Positions 43,835-55,481 of a stretch of 64,000 nucleotides of DNA are shown one piece after another. The notes under the pieces are model-generated. The model was given only the letters and a program-made list of their open reading frames with translations, did not search any database and was not told the origin of the DNA. The stretch spans positions 1-64,000 of the forward strand of contig NZ_JAQSIP010000012.1 of assembly GCF_028649475.1 (NCBI RefSeq). Direction: 5' to 3'. Source of the DNA: Curvibacter cyanobacteriorum. GTDB taxonomy: Bacteria > Pseudomonadota > Gammaproteobacteria > Burkholderiales > Burkholderiaceae_C. Position 1 is the stretch's first letter. Each line of letters opens with the position of its first letter. Position numbers and translations under genes: made by a program.

Positions 43835-44374
43835 TCACTGCACCGGTTTTTCGTATTGGAGGTTGAGTTCCAGGTCACCCGTCAGGAAGGCGACGCGCTT
43901 GATGATTTCCGACACCCCTTGCAGGAACATCAGGCCAAAGCCGGCCGGCAACAGCAGCATGGCGGGCCATCGGATCAGGCCCCCGGCGTTGCCCGACATT
44001 TCGTTGGTCAGGTACATCTTCATGAACAGCGGCCAGCTCAGGTAGGCCAGCAGGCCCATCACCGGCAGCAGGAACACCACCAGACCGAACAGGTCGACCC
44101 ACACCGGGCCCTTGCCACGCAGCTTGCCGTAGATGATGTCGACGCGAACGTGCTCGTTGAACTTGAGCACCGCGGGGGCCCCCAGCATCACGGTGGCCGC
44201 GAAGAGGTACCACTGGATTTCAAGCCAGCCGTTGGAGCTGATGTCGAAGCCATAACGGATGAAGGCGTTGCCAGCCGAGATCAGAGCGGCCAGCAGCACC
44301 GTGACGGCGGCGGCGTACGACAAGCGCACACTGAGTCCGTCCACGAGCGCAGAGAGTTTGAGTAAGATTGACAC
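43835..44374 (-). CDS. dctQ: TRAP transporter small permease DctQ
   Basis: A 179-residue small TRAP permease with four hydrophobic helices (first: YAAAVTVLLAALISAGNAFI; the WLEIQWYLFAATVMLGAPAV helix carries the family's EIQ/WY motif, followed by NEHVRVDIIYGKL). I set the start at GTG 44374, which has GGAGA eight bases upstream; the longer open frame upstream is not typical of DctQ. Operon with dctM. Confidence 0.88.
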   Translation of the reverse strand: MSILLKLSALVDGLSVRLSYAAAVTVLLAALISAGNAFIRYGFDISSNGWLEIQWYLFAATVMLGAPAVLKFNEHVRVDIIYGKLRGKGPVWVDLFGLVVFLLPVMGLLAYLSWPLFMKMYLTNEMSGNAGGLIRWPAMLLLPAGFGLMFLQGVSEIIKRVAFLTGDLELNLQYEKPVQ

Positions 44375-44596
44375 GCGGTGTCTCCAGTCTTGGTGTTGGA
44401 GGCGTTTGCACAGTGACGGCAAGACGCCTTTGCAGCGGCTGCAAGGCTGCGAATGGTACTGCGCCCTCACTGAAAAAAGCCTGACTATCTGATTGCGGGT
44501 TTCCCCTAGGGTCGCCGGCTGTGGCGGGTCCGAGGTGCCGATGCCCTCCCTCTCAACCCGACGCACGCCCGTTTGTGCCCACACACAGGAGCCTCT

Positions 44597-45859
44597 TTGT
44601 CTTCAGAAGCCCTTCAATGGCTGGCCGCTGCGGTCTTCGCCATCGCCCTGATCCACACCTTTGCCGCCAGCGCGCTGGAGCGTCTGGCCCACCACAGCCC
44701 GCGCCATGCGGGTTTGCTGCACCTGCTGGGCGAGGTGGAGGTGGTGTTCGGCTTCTGGGCCTTTGTGCTGCTCGGCCTGATGGCGGTGTTGCAGGGGCCA
44801 GCGGCGGCGGTCACTTACGCCGAGTCGCGCCAGTACACCGAACCTTTGTTTGTGTTCGCGGTCATGGTGGTGGCCGCCTCGCGCCCGGTGCTGGAGGCGG
44901 TGTCGATGGCCTTGCGGGGCCTGGCGCGCCTGCTGCCCTGGCGTCAGCCCGTGGCCGAGGCCTGGCTGGTGCTGGCCGGTGTGCCCCTGTTGGGCTCGCT
45001 GATCACCGAGCCGGCCGCCATGACGATTGCCGCGCTGACACTGGCCGGCACCGTGTTCCGTGCCAGCGTGCCGGAGCGCCACAAGTACGCCGCCCTGGGG
45101 GTGTTGTTTGTCAACGTGTCGATCGGCGGCACGCTGACCTCGTACGCGGCGCCCCCGGTGCTGATGGTGGCCTCGGCCTGGCAATGGGATTCGGCTTTCA
45201 TGCTGCAGCACTTCGGCTGGAAGGCCGCCTGTGCGGTGCTGGTCAATGCCACGGTGCTGACCTGGTTCATCCGGGGTTCGCTGCAGACCGTGCCCTCCGC
45301 CCCGCCCAGCGCCGATGCGCCCCCGGCGGTGCCCTGGGTGGTCACCGCGGTGCACGTGGCGTTCCTGGCCGGGGTGGTGCTGATGGCGCACCACCCGGTG
45401 ATATTCATGGGCCTGTTCATGATGTTCCTGGGCTACACCCAGGCTTACAGCCGTTTTCAGTCCCCACTGATCATCAAGGAAGGCCTGTTGGTCGGTTTCT
45501 TCCTGGCTGGCCTGGTGGTGCTGGGCGGGCTGCAGCAATGGTGGTTGCAACCCCTGGTGGCCGACCTGCCGCCCACCGCGCTGTTCCTGGGCGCGCTGGC
45601 GCTGACGGCCATCACCGACAACGCGGCGCTGACCTACCTGGGCTCGCTGATCCAGGGCATTTCGGACGTGTCCAAGTACATGCTGGTGGCGGGGGCCGTC
45701 ACCGGCGGCGGGCTGACGGTGATCGCCAACGCGCCCAACCCCGCCGGGGTGGCCTTGCTGCGCCAGGGTTTTGACGGCGGGGCCATCGGGGCCGGGGGCC
45801 TGCTGCTGGGGGCCTTGCCGCCGACCGCGGTGGCCGCCTTGGCGTTCTATTTCCTCTGA
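44597..45859 (+). CDS. Putative Na+/H+ antiporter
   Basis: A 420-residue integral membrane protein with about ten helices, matching the putative Na+/H+ antiporter family (PF07399-type). Conserved-looking segments are GEVEVVFGFWAFVLL, LITEPAAMTIAALTL, NVSIGGTLTSYAAPPVLMV, ITDNAALTYLGSLIQ and GGLTVIANAPNPAG. The function as cation/proton exchange is assigned by family only. The start is TTG at 44597 with AGGAG five bases upstream; there is no better ATG. It is transcribed divergently from dctQ. Confidence 0.8.
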   Translation: MSSEALQWLAAAVFAIALIHTFAASALERLAHHSPRHAGLLHLLGEVEVVFGFWAFVLLGLMAVLQGPAAAVTYAESRQYTEPLFVFAVMVVAASRPVLEAVSMALRGLARLLPWRQPVAEAWLVLAGVPLLGSLITEPAAMTIAALTLAGTVFRASVPERHKYAALGVLFVNVSIGGTLTSYAAPPVLMVASAWQWDSAFMLQHFGWKAACAVLVNATVLTWFIRGSLQTVPSAPPSADAPPAVPWVVTAVHVAFLAGVVLMAHHPVIFMGLFMMFLGYTQAYSRFQSPLIIKEGLLVGFFLAGLVVLGGLQQWWLQPLVADLPPTALFLGALALTAITDNAALTYLGSLIQGISDVSKYMLVAGAVTGGGLTVIANAPNPAGVALLRQGFDGGAIGAGGLLLGALPPTAVAALAFYFL

Positions 45860-45900
45860 CCTCATGCTGGCCCCGCAGCCCCCTTGCGCCGCTCTGCACC

Positions 45901-47172
45901 ATGTCTGACAGTGCCCTGAACCCCTCGTCCACGCTGGATTCACCCGCCCTGTGGTCGGCCGGTGGGCCGATGTTGTCGCTGGGCCTGATGGACGCACGCA
46001 ACCACACCTTGAGCCTGCTGGCGCGCTTCGAGGCCGCGGCGGAGGCGGCAGAGACCGGCCGGGGGCCGGCGCTGGCGCCCGACGCCGGGGCGCCGACGCC
46101 GCTGTGGCTGGCCGGCCACGCGGCCTGGTTCGCCGAGTACTGGATCGGCCGCAACACCCGGCGCAGCCTGGGTGTGCTGTGCCCGCCAGACCCGCTGCGC
46201 CTGCCATCACTCGATGCCTCGGCCGACCGCCTGTGGGACCCCGCCTGGCGCCGTGCCAGTCCAGCGGCCCAGGCCACTCTGCCCGAGCCCGCGGCGGTGC
46301 GGTCCTGGATGCTGGACACCCTGGAGTCCACCCTCGAGCTGCTGGACCGCCTGCCCGCCGACGATGCTTCGTTGTACTTCTTCCGGCTGGCCCTGTTCCG
46401 CGAGGACTTGATTGGCGCGCAGCTGGTGCAGCTGGCGCAGCACCAGGGGGTGCGGCTGGACCTGCCCTGGCCCGAGCCGATGAGCCCGCGTGAACCCCTG
46501 AGCCTGCCCGCCACGCGTTGGACCTTGTCGCAGCGCGTGGCCGCTTTCAGCCCCGAAGGCCCGCCGGGCGAGTTGACCCTGGCCTTGCCCGAGTTCGAGA
46601 TCGATGCCCAGCCCGTGAGCTGGGCCCAGTACATCGAGTTTGTCGACGACGGTGGCTACGAGCGCCCCGAATGCTGGCAGCCCGAGGGCTGGGCCTGGTT
46701 GCAGGCGCAGCCGCCGGCCCGCCGTCAAGCCCCGCGCCAGGTCCTGAGCCTGGGGGTGGCCCGCCAAGGCGGCAGCGGTGCCGTGCTGCTGCAGCGCTTT
46801 GGCCAGTCCATCCGCCTGTCCGGCCTGCACCCGGTGACTCAGCTGAGCTGGTGGGAGGCCGATGCCTGGTGCCGTTGGGCCGGGCGCCGGCTGCCCGACG
46901 AGGCCGAATGGGACCTGGCCGCCCGCACCCTGTCGCGCCGCGGTTTCCGCCACGGTGGCGTGGTCGAGTGGACGGCGTCGCGCCTGCACCCCTGGCCGGG
47001 CGCCCGAAGCGGGCCCTGGGCCGATTACGCCTGGCCCCTCATGGGGCAGGCGCGGGTGCGGCGCGGGCACTCGCCGGCCCACCGGGCCCGCCTCAGTGAC
47101 CCGGCCTGGCGCTGGTTTGCCTTGCCCGGGGACGATGCGGACTTTGTCGGCTTCCGTTCCTGCGCGCTTTGA
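45901..47172 (+). CDS. EgtB/SenA-like DinB-FGE protein lacking metal ligands
   Basis: A 423-residue protein with the two-domain plan of ergothioneine/selenoneine synthases: N-terminal DinB-like bundle and C-terminal formylglycine-generating-enzyme (SUMF1) fold (about 215-423; FEIDAQPVSWAQYIEFVDDG, LPDEAEWDLAARTL, HGGVVEWTASRLHP, FVGFRSC). EgtB enzymes bind iron through one His plus an HxxxHxE motif. Here the first His is present (His73 in GHAAWFAEYW), but the second motif reads R167-E-D-L-I171-G-A173, so both His and the Glu are lost. It is therefore probably catalytically altered or inactive as an iron oxygenase. No egtD, senB or senC partner lies nearby. The start ATG lacks a Shine-Dalgarno. 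Confidence 0.7.
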   Translation: MSDSALNPSSTLDSPALWSAGGPMLSLGLMDARNHTLSLLARFEAAAEAAETGRGPALAPDAGAPTPLWLAGHAAWFAEYWIGRNTRRSLGVLCPPDPLRLPSLDASADRLWDPAWRRASPAAQATLPEPAAVRSWMLDTLESTLELLDRLPADDASLYFFRLALFREDLIGAQLVQLAQHQGVRLDLPWPEPMSPREPLSLPATRWTLSQRVAAFSPEGPPGELTLALPEFEIDAQPVSWAQYIEFVDDGGYERPECWQPEGWAWLQAQPPARRQAPRQVLSLGVARQGGSGAVLLQRFGQSIRLSGLHPVTQLSWWEADAWCRWAGRRLPDEAEWDLAARTLSRRGFRHGGVVEWTASRLHPWPGARSGPWADYAWPLMGQARVRRGHSPAHRARLSDPAWRWFALPGDDADFVGFRSCAL

Positions 47173-47202
47173 CGGGCGTCGCGCCCCGGGCGGGGCCGCG
47201 CC

Positions 47203-47949
<747 letters not shown>

Positions 47950-48076
47950 GGGCAAGTGGGGAATCGGGGGGCTGGAGGACTGGGGGGCGTCGGCGTTGGC
48001 GCTGGAGGTGGGGTGACGGCGTGCTGGCTGGACCGTGGAGGGGGGAGCGATGGGTGGGCGTTGGGGGGCAGGCCCC

Positions 48077-48739
48077 TCAATGCCGGGCCTGCAGCAGGCG
48101 GCCTGAGGCCCACAGCACCGCCACACAGACGGCCGAGATCACGCCCGTGAGCCACAGCGCCTGGGCGTCGTGGCCAGCCTGCACCGCGTCGTAGACGGCA
48201 ATCGACAGGGTCTGGGTCTTGCCCGGCAGATTGCCTGCGATCATCAAGGTGGCGCCAAACTCGCCCATGGCCCGCGCGAAAGTCAGCATCAGGCCCGCGC
48301 CGATGCCGCGCAGTGCCAGGGGCAGGGTCACGCGCAGGAACACTTCCCACTCCCCCGCCCCGAGGGTGCGGGCGGCCTGGGCCAGGCGCGGGTCGGTTTC
48401 TTCGAAGGCGGCGCGCGCGCCCTTGTAGATCAAGGGCAGCGCCACCACGGTGGCCGCCAGCACCGCGCCTTGCCAGGTGAACATCAGGTTGATGCCCAGC
48501 CAACGGTCCAGGTACTGCCCCAGCCAGCCGTTGCGCCCCACCAGCACGATCAGGTAATAGCCCAGCACCGTGGGGGGCAGCACCATGGGCAGCATCAGCA
48601 CCGCGTCCAAGAGGGCGTGGCCTGCAAAGCGGCGGTGCGCCATCCACCAGGCCAGCGCCAGGCCCAGCAGGCCGGCCGCCAGGGTGGCCAGACCGGCGAC
48701 CTTGAGGGTCAGCCAGAGCGGGGTCAGGACATCGAGCAT
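48077..48739 (-). CDS. modB: Molybdate ABC transporter permease ModB
   Basis: A 220-residue permease with five or six membrane helices. The EAA loop for docking the ATPase, EVFLRVTLPLALRGIGAG, and segments MLPMVLPPTVLGYYLIVLVG and FARAMGEFGATLMIAGNLPG are characteristic of ModB. The start ATG (MLDVLTPLWLTLKVA) is in the usual position; a longer start seven or nine codons upstream is possible. A candidate ModE operator lies 44 bases upstream. No modA (molybdate-binding protein) is present in the window. Confidence 0.9.
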   Translation of the reverse strand: MLDVLTPLWLTLKVAGLATLAAGLLGLALAWWMAHRRFAGHALLDAVLMLPMVLPPTVLGYYLIVLVGRNGWLGQYLDRWLGINLMFTWQGAVLAATVVALPLIYKGARAAFEETDPRLAQAARTLGAGEWEVFLRVTLPLALRGIGAGLMLTFARAMGEFGATLMIAGNLPGKTQTLSIAVYDAVQAGHDAQALWLTGVISAVCVAVLWASGRLLQARH

Positions 48740-48782
48740 GGCGGGTAGACGCTGGGGCATGCCCACCCGGGCGAGGGGTGGA

Positions 48783-48805
48783 CGTTATTCTGAAAATGAA
48801 TAGCG
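48783..48805. promoter_or_regulatory. Candidate ModE operator upstream of modB
   Basis: CGTTATTC (48783-48790) and GAATAGCG (48798-48805) form an imperfect palindrome with a 7-base spacer; the half-sites match the CGTTAT/ATAACG-type ModE box of molybdate operons (with one T/C change). It is 44 bp from the modB start, the right place for molybdate-dependent repression by the adjacent modE product. Confidence 0.6.
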
Positions 48806-48885
48806 AAGCTGCCGCGCAGTGTAGCGGTTCTGGCGCGCTCGTGGGGGCGTCCCGGGGCCGCGGCCGCTGGGTTCAATCATCGGTT

Positions 48886-48907
48886 GGGGTTGGGGTCGGG
48901 GTCGGGG
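48886..48907 (+). repeat. G-quadruplex-type repeat upstream of modE
   Basis: Four runs of exactly four G (48886-48889, 48892-48895, 48898-48901, 48904-48907) are separated by two-base loops, an ideal (G4N2)3G4 quadruplex motif, embedded in a hexanucleotide-type repeat running to about 48920. It lies between modB and modE, about 325 bp upstream of modE. The rest of 48806-49231 is GC-rich and shows no gene. Confidence 0.65.
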
Positions 48908-49231
48908 TCGGTCGGGTGGGCTGGGCGAGGCGTGCCGCGTCTTGCTGGCCGCGGGCCGCGGGCGCAGTCGCCTCACCAGGCCTGCGTGAGGCTGGGCTCC
49001 CGCTGGGCTGGGGGCAGGCCGTTGCAGGCTGCTGCGCTGGTTTGGTGCTGATTTGCCGCGCGACCTGCGGCGGCAGCGCAAAATCGGGGCCGTGTCGCAG
49101 TGCTTGGGGCTGCCGCCTCGGCGGGTGGTCTGTGGCTGGTTTCTTGGGGGAGATTGTTCGATGTCGTGTGCCTTTGTCCTGCCGAATCCCGGCGTGCGCA
49201 GCCCAGTGGGTCAACCCGGTGGGGCGCGCGC

Positions 49232-50224
49232 ATGAGCGCCGCCCGAGCCCGTGCCACCGTGGCGCTGACGGCCTCGGCCTCGGCCACGGCGGCGGATGCT
49301 GCACCAGCCGCTGCCCCAGCGCCGCAGTGGGCCCAGGCGCTGGGCCATGCCGCGAGTGACAAGCGCCTGGACATTCTGCGCGGCATCGCCCGCAGCGGCA
49401 GCATTTCGCAGGCCGCCCGCGAGGCCGGGGTCAGTTACAAGGCCGCCTGGCAAGCGCTGGACACCCTGAGCAACCTGGCCGGCGTCGAGCTGGTGCAGCG
49501 GGCGGTGGGCGGGGCCGGGGGCGGGGGCGCCCGCGTCACCGACGCAGGCCTGTGGCTGCTGCAGGCGGCCGAGGCCCTGGACCAGGCCCGCCAGACCGTG
49601 CTGGCCCGCCTGCCCCCGTTTGGCGAGGGTGCGCCGAGCACCGCCGGCGTGGCCCCGACCGCCCCCGTGGGCCTGGCCGCCCTGGGCTTGCGCACCAGCA
49701 TGCGCAACCAGGTGCCGGCCCAGGTGCTGGGGCTGCGCCGGGTTGGCGCGCTGGTCGATGTGACCCTGGGTCTGGCGGGCGGTCTCACCCTGTCGTCCCG
49801 CCTGACGCGCGAGAGTGCCGAGCTGCTGGGCTTGCAAACCGGCCTGGCCGTGCAGGCCCTGTGCAAAGCCACAGCCGTGCGCATCGAGGCCGTGTCGGGC
49901 GAGGCGTTGGGGGGCGTGCGCCACAGCGCGGCCGACACCGGCCTGGAGGCCCCTCAGGGGCCGGGCGGCGACGCGGCGCACGAGGCCACCGCACGGCCCG
50001 AGCCGGGGCCCGACACACCGGCCGACGAGGCCGATGGGCTCAGCGGCCTGGTGGGACAGGTCTTGCGCGTGGCACGTGCGGGCGAGGCGCAAGAGGTGGT
50101 GCTGGCGCTGCCGGGGGGCTTGCAGTGGGTGGGCTTCACGGCCCCCGGGGTCTCGCTGCGGCGGGGGCGGCTGGCCCGGGCGGTGCTGCACGCGTCGGCG
50201 GTGGTGCTGGCACTGGGGGCTTGA
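49232..50224 (+). CDS. modE: Molybdate-dependent regulator ModE
   Basis: A 330-residue ModE-type transcription factor. The winged-helix N-terminal half contains DKRLDILRGIARSGSISQAA and REAGVSYKAAWQALDTLSNL. The first molybdate-binding Mop domain has the ligand motif TSMRNQ; the second (about 260-330; GLSGLVGQVLRVARAGEAQE) lacks the SARNQ-like motif and carries an acidic, Ala-rich linker before it. ModE-molybdate normally represses modABC and activates molybdoenzyme genes, fitting the modBC operator and the cox operon next door. The start ATG has no strong Shine-Dalgarno, and the first 30 residues are Ala-rich. Confidence 0.85.
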   Translation: MSAARARATVALTASASATAADAAPAAAPAPQWAQALGHAASDKRLDILRGIARSGSISQAAREAGVSYKAAWQALDTLSNLAGVELVQRAVGGAGGGGARVTDAGLWLLQAAEALDQARQTVLARLPPFGEGAPSTAGVAPTAPVGLAALGLRTSMRNQVPAQVLGLRRVGALVDVTLGLAGGLTLSSRLTRESAELLGLQTGLAVQALCKATAVRIEAVSGEALGGVRHSAADTGLEAPQGPGGDAAHEATARPEPGPDTPADEADGLSGLVGQVLRVARAGEAQEVVLALPGGLQWVGFTAPGVSLRRGRLARAVLHASAVVLALGA

Positions 50225-50284
50225 GGCCTGCCTGGTGTCGGGGCGGGGCGCGGTCTGCGGCCCGGCGGTGGCGGTGGGGCGTCG

Positions 50285-51457
50285 TCAGCGCGCCGGCCCG
50301 CCGCGGGTCGCCAGCTTGCGGTAGACCGTGGCGCGGCTGATGCCCAGGCGCTGGGCGGCCTCGGCCACATTGCCCCGGGCATCGTCCACCGCTTGCCGGA
50401 TCAGCTTGGCTTCGAGGTCCTTGAGGCCGTGTGCCCCGGGCAAGGTGGCTGGTGGGGGGGCGGCGGGCGCACTGGGGGCGTGGTGCTGGCGCAGGCGGGC
50501 CAGGGTCTGCACCCGCAGGCCCGACCACAGGGGCAGGTCCTGTGCGGGGGCCTCGCGTTGGGCGTGGTCAAACAGCAGGCCCCAGGGCAGGGCGAACAGG
50601 TCGCTGGCGTGCAGGCGCTGCCCCGTCGGCCGCAGCGGCTGCGGCAGCATCTGGCGCGCGGCTCCATTGCTGCCCAACACCAGGCCGTCGGCATCCAGGC
50701 ACAACAGGCCATCGGATTCGTTGGGCGCGCCGTCGACCATCGGGGTGCCGGGCCAGTTCAGGCGCAACAGCAGTTGCCAGGGGCGTTGCAGGGTCAGCGC
50801 GTCTTCGATGTGGCGGGCCGCGCGGGCCGCCAGGTGCCGCAGCTCGGGGCGCTCGGGGACCTCGACCCCCGTCAGGTCCAGCATGCCGACGCAGTCGCCC
50901 TCCGGCCCGAACACCGGGGCGCCTGCGCAGCTGTAGATGCGGTTCTCGTGGAAGAAGTGCTCGCCCTGGTGCAGCCAGACGGGTTGCAGCTCGGTCAGCG
51001 CGGCTCCGATCGCGGTGGTGCCCACGGCGCGCTCGGACAGGTCCACCCCGACGCGGGCCAGGGGGGCTGCGGGGCTGCGGGCCTCGACCGGGCCCTGGAC
51101 TTCGACCACCACGCCCTGGGCATTGGTCAGCAGGCTGAAGTAGCGGGTGCCCGCAATGGTGCGGGTCAGCTGGGCCAGCACCGGTCGGGCCGCGTCGATC
51201 AGGGCCTGGTTGTCCTCCCGCACCTGGCGTTGCCGGGTCGCGTGCAGGGGGTCGAAGTCGATCTTGTCGCTGGGTTGGCGGCCGGCGGCCAGGCAGCGTT
51301 GCCAGGAGCGGGTGATCCAGGGCTCCAGCGCGGCTGTCGCCCCCCCGAGCGCTGGCGCCGCCGGGCCTGTGGCGGCTTCGTCGAGCCAGACGGCACGTGC
51401 CTGGCGGATCAGGGCCTGGCGCTCATCGTGGGCTGGGGACGGGGTGGCGGTGTGCAT
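50285..51457 (-). CDS. AcoR-like GAF/Fis transcriptional regulator without AAA+ domain
   Basis: A 390-residue regulator with AcoR-type N-terminus (ITRSWQRCLAAGRQPSDKID), a GAF sensor domain (about 75-210, with GVDLSERAVGTTAIGAALTE and HENRIYSCAGAPVFGPEGDC), a middle PAS-like region, and a C-terminal Fis-type helix-turn-helix (EAAQRLGISRATVYRKL). The sigma-54 AAA+ ATPase domain found in AcoR and relatives is absent, so it is unlikely to activate sigma-54 RNA polymerase in the usual way. It is divergent from coxS and probably regulates the cox operon. Confidence 0.85.
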   Translation of the reverse strand: MHTATPSPAHDERQALIRQARAVWLDEAATGPAAPALGGATAALEPWITRSWQRCLAAGRQPSDKIDFDPLHATRQRQVREDNQALIDAARPVLAQLTRTIAGTRYFSLLTNAQGVVVEVQGPVEARSPAAPLARVGVDLSERAVGTTAIGAALTELQPVWLHQGEHFFHENRIYSCAGAPVFGPEGDCVGMLDLTGVEVPERPELRHLAARAARHIEDALTLQRPWQLLLRLNWPGTPMVDGAPNESDGLLCLDADGLVLGSNGAARQMLPQPLRPTGQRLHASDLFALPWGLLFDHAQREAPAQDLPLWSGLRVQTLARLRQHHAPSAPAAPPPATLPGAHGLKDLEAKLIRQAVDDARGNVAEAAQRLGISRATVYRKLATRGGPAR

Positions 51458-51465
51458 CGGGTGCT

Positions 51466-51495
51466 GTGGGCTTGGGATCGGTGGGCTTGGGATCG
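51466..51495. repeat. Two tandem 15-bp repeats
   Basis: GTGGGCTTGGGATCG occurs twice head to tail (51466-51480, 51481-51495), nine bases upstream of the AcoR-like start. No function is evident, though it lies in its leader. Confidence 0.6.
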
Positions 51496-51590
51496 GTGGG
51501 GCTGGCAGATCGTGGGGCCCCGTGGCGCGGGTGTCTCGCCCTTGTGGACGAACACAGCAGCCGTTGGGCGGCCGCTCGGCTGGGGCAGCG

Positions 51591-51603
51591 TCTCATTTTG
51601 AGA
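51591..51603. promoter_or_regulatory. Palindromic candidate operator in the cox regulator/coxS interval
   Basis: TCTCA-TTT-TGAGA is a perfect 5-bp dyad centred about 116 bp upstream of coxS and 140 bp upstream of the divergent AcoR-like gene. Its symmetry and position suit the binding site of that Fis-type regulator. No other clear element was seen between 51496 and 51712 apart from a good AAGGAG for coxS. Confidence 0.5.
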
Positions 51604-51712
51604 ATATCCCGCGCCCAGCGCAATCACCCTAGGGTTTTGCCTAGACGCGGTGGGGGCGGGCTCCGAAAAAGATGGCGGCTGTTGTTTGATCCCTTCCTCA
51701 AGGAGTCCGTCC

Positions 51713-52189
51713 ATGCAGGTTCAACTCAAAGTCAATGGCCGCGCCACCAGCGTTGACATCCCCCCCAACACCCTGCTGGTCCAGTTGCTGCGGGAATCCC
51801 TGCAACTGACCGGCACCCACGTGGGCTGCGACACCAGCCAGTGCGGCGCCTGCACCGTGCTGCTCAATGGCCGGGCGGTCAAGTCCTGCTCGGTGCTGGC
51901 GGCTCAGGCCCAGGGCGCCGAGGTGACCACCATCGAAGGGGTGGCCGCCGCCGACGGCACCATGCACCCGATGCAGGCCGCCTTCAAGGAATGCCACGGC
52001 CTGCAATGCGGCTTCTGCACGCCGGGCATGGTGATGAGTGCGCTGGACCTGTGTCAGCAGCACCCCCAGGCCAGCGACACCGAGATCCGCGAACAGCTCG
52101 AGGGCAACCTGTGCCGCTGCACCGGTTACCAGAACATCGTCAAGGCCGTGGTGCAGGGGCGCGAGGCCATGGCGGCCGGCGCGCGCTGA
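51713..52189 (+). CDS. coxS: CO-dehydrogenase-type small (iron-sulfur) subunit CoxS
   Basis: A 158-residue [2Fe-2S] subunit of a molybdenum hydroxylase, passing electrons from the molybdenum site to FAD. The plant-type cluster is bound by C39-x4-C44-x2-C47 and C59; the second cluster by C99-x2-C102 (QCGFCTPG) and C134-x-C136 (NLCRCTGY). AAGGAG lies seven bases before the ATG. First gene of coxSLM; the S-L-M order is typical of form II-type loci, not the M-S-L order of true CO dehydrogenases. Confidence 0.95.
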   Translation: MQVQLKVNGRATSVDIPPNTLLVQLLRESLQLTGTHVGCDTSQCGACTVLLNGRAVKSCSVLAAQAQGAEVTTIEGVAAADGTMHPMQAAFKECHGLQCGFCTPGMVMSALDLCQQHPQASDTEIREQLEGNLCRCTGYQNIVKAVVQGREAMAAGAR

Positions 52190-52258
52190 GTCCGCTTTCG
52201 CAGGTTCGCTTCTTGTGGGGCCCTGTGCCCCGGTTCCAGAACAGCAGGAGACAAAGAC

Positions 52259-54637
<2,379 letters not shown>

Positions 54638-54662
54638 ACCGCCCCCTTCCAGGAGACGAACC

Positions 54663-55454
54663 ATGTACGCATTCACTTTTGAAGCCCCCAGCACTGTGGC
54701 CGCTGCGGCCGCCCTGGCCCAGGCCGGCGGCAAGCTGCTGGCCGGTGGGCAGAGCCTGCTGCCCTCGATGAAACTGCGCCTGTCGGCGCCCGAGCAGGTG
54801 GTCGACCTGAACCAGGTGGCCGGCCTGAGCGGCATCCGCCGCGAAGGCAACAGCTTTGTCATCGGCGCCATGACCCGCCACATGGACGTGGCCGCCCACG
54901 CCGAACTGCAAGCCGCCATTCCCGCGCTCGCGGACCTGGCCGCGCACATTGGCGACCGCCAGGTGCGGGCGCGCGGCACGCTGGGCGGCTCGGTGGCCAA
55001 CAACGACCCGGCCGCCTGCTACCCCAGTGCGCTGCTGGGCCTGGGGGCCACGGTCATCACCGACCGCCGCGAGATCGCGGCCGACGACTTCTTCCTGGGC
55101 ATGTACACCACGGCCCTCGAAGACGGCGAGATCATCACCGCGGTGCGCTTTCCCATCCCGCGGCGCGCGGCCTACCTGAAGTTCAAGCAGGCCGCCTCGC
55201 GCTTCTCGCTGGTGGGGGTGTTCCTGTCCCAGACCGACGCCGGGGTGCGGGTCGCCATCACCGGCGCGGCGAGCGCCGTGTTCCGCCACGCCGGGCTCGA
55301 AGCCGCGCTCAACCAGAGTTTCACGCCGGAGGCGGCCGCGGCGGTCAAAATAGACCCCAGCGACCTCAACACCGACATCCACGCCTCGGCCGCCTACCGC
55401 GCCAACCTCATCAGCGTGCAAACGCAGCGTGCGGTGGCCCAGTTGCTGGCCTGA
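54663..55454 (+). CDS. coxM: CO-dehydrogenase-type medium (FAD) subunit CoxM
   Basis: A 263-residue FAD subunit. The flavin-binding motif LLAGGQSLLPSMKLRL (about 29-44) and the second motif LGGSVANNDPAACYPS are intact, with a typical CO_deh_flav_C domain at the end. It accepts electrons from CoxS clusters and passes them to the quinone or other acceptor. AGGAGAC precedes the ATG; it follows coxL by 25 bases. Confidence 0.93.
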   Translation: MYAFTFEAPSTVAAAAALAQAGGKLLAGGQSLLPSMKLRLSAPEQVVDLNQVAGLSGIRREGNSFVIGAMTRHMDVAAHAELQAAIPALADLAAHIGDRQVRARGTLGGSVANNDPAACYPSALLGLGATVITDRREIAADDFFLGMYTTALEDGEIITAVRFPIPRRAAYLKFKQAASRFSLVGVFLSQTDAGVRVAITGAASAVFRHAGLEAALNQSFTPEAAAAVKIDPSDLNTDIHASAAYRANLISVQTQRAVAQLLA

Positions 55455-55481
55455 GGCCCTGACCCCGGAGAACCTCCAGCC

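Noticed and set aside
51645-51712. Sigma-54-type -24/-12 promoter for coxS, suggested by the AcoR-like regulator
   Set aside because: A GG near the expected -24 exists, but no GC at the matching -12 spacing, and the regulator lacks the AAA+ domain.
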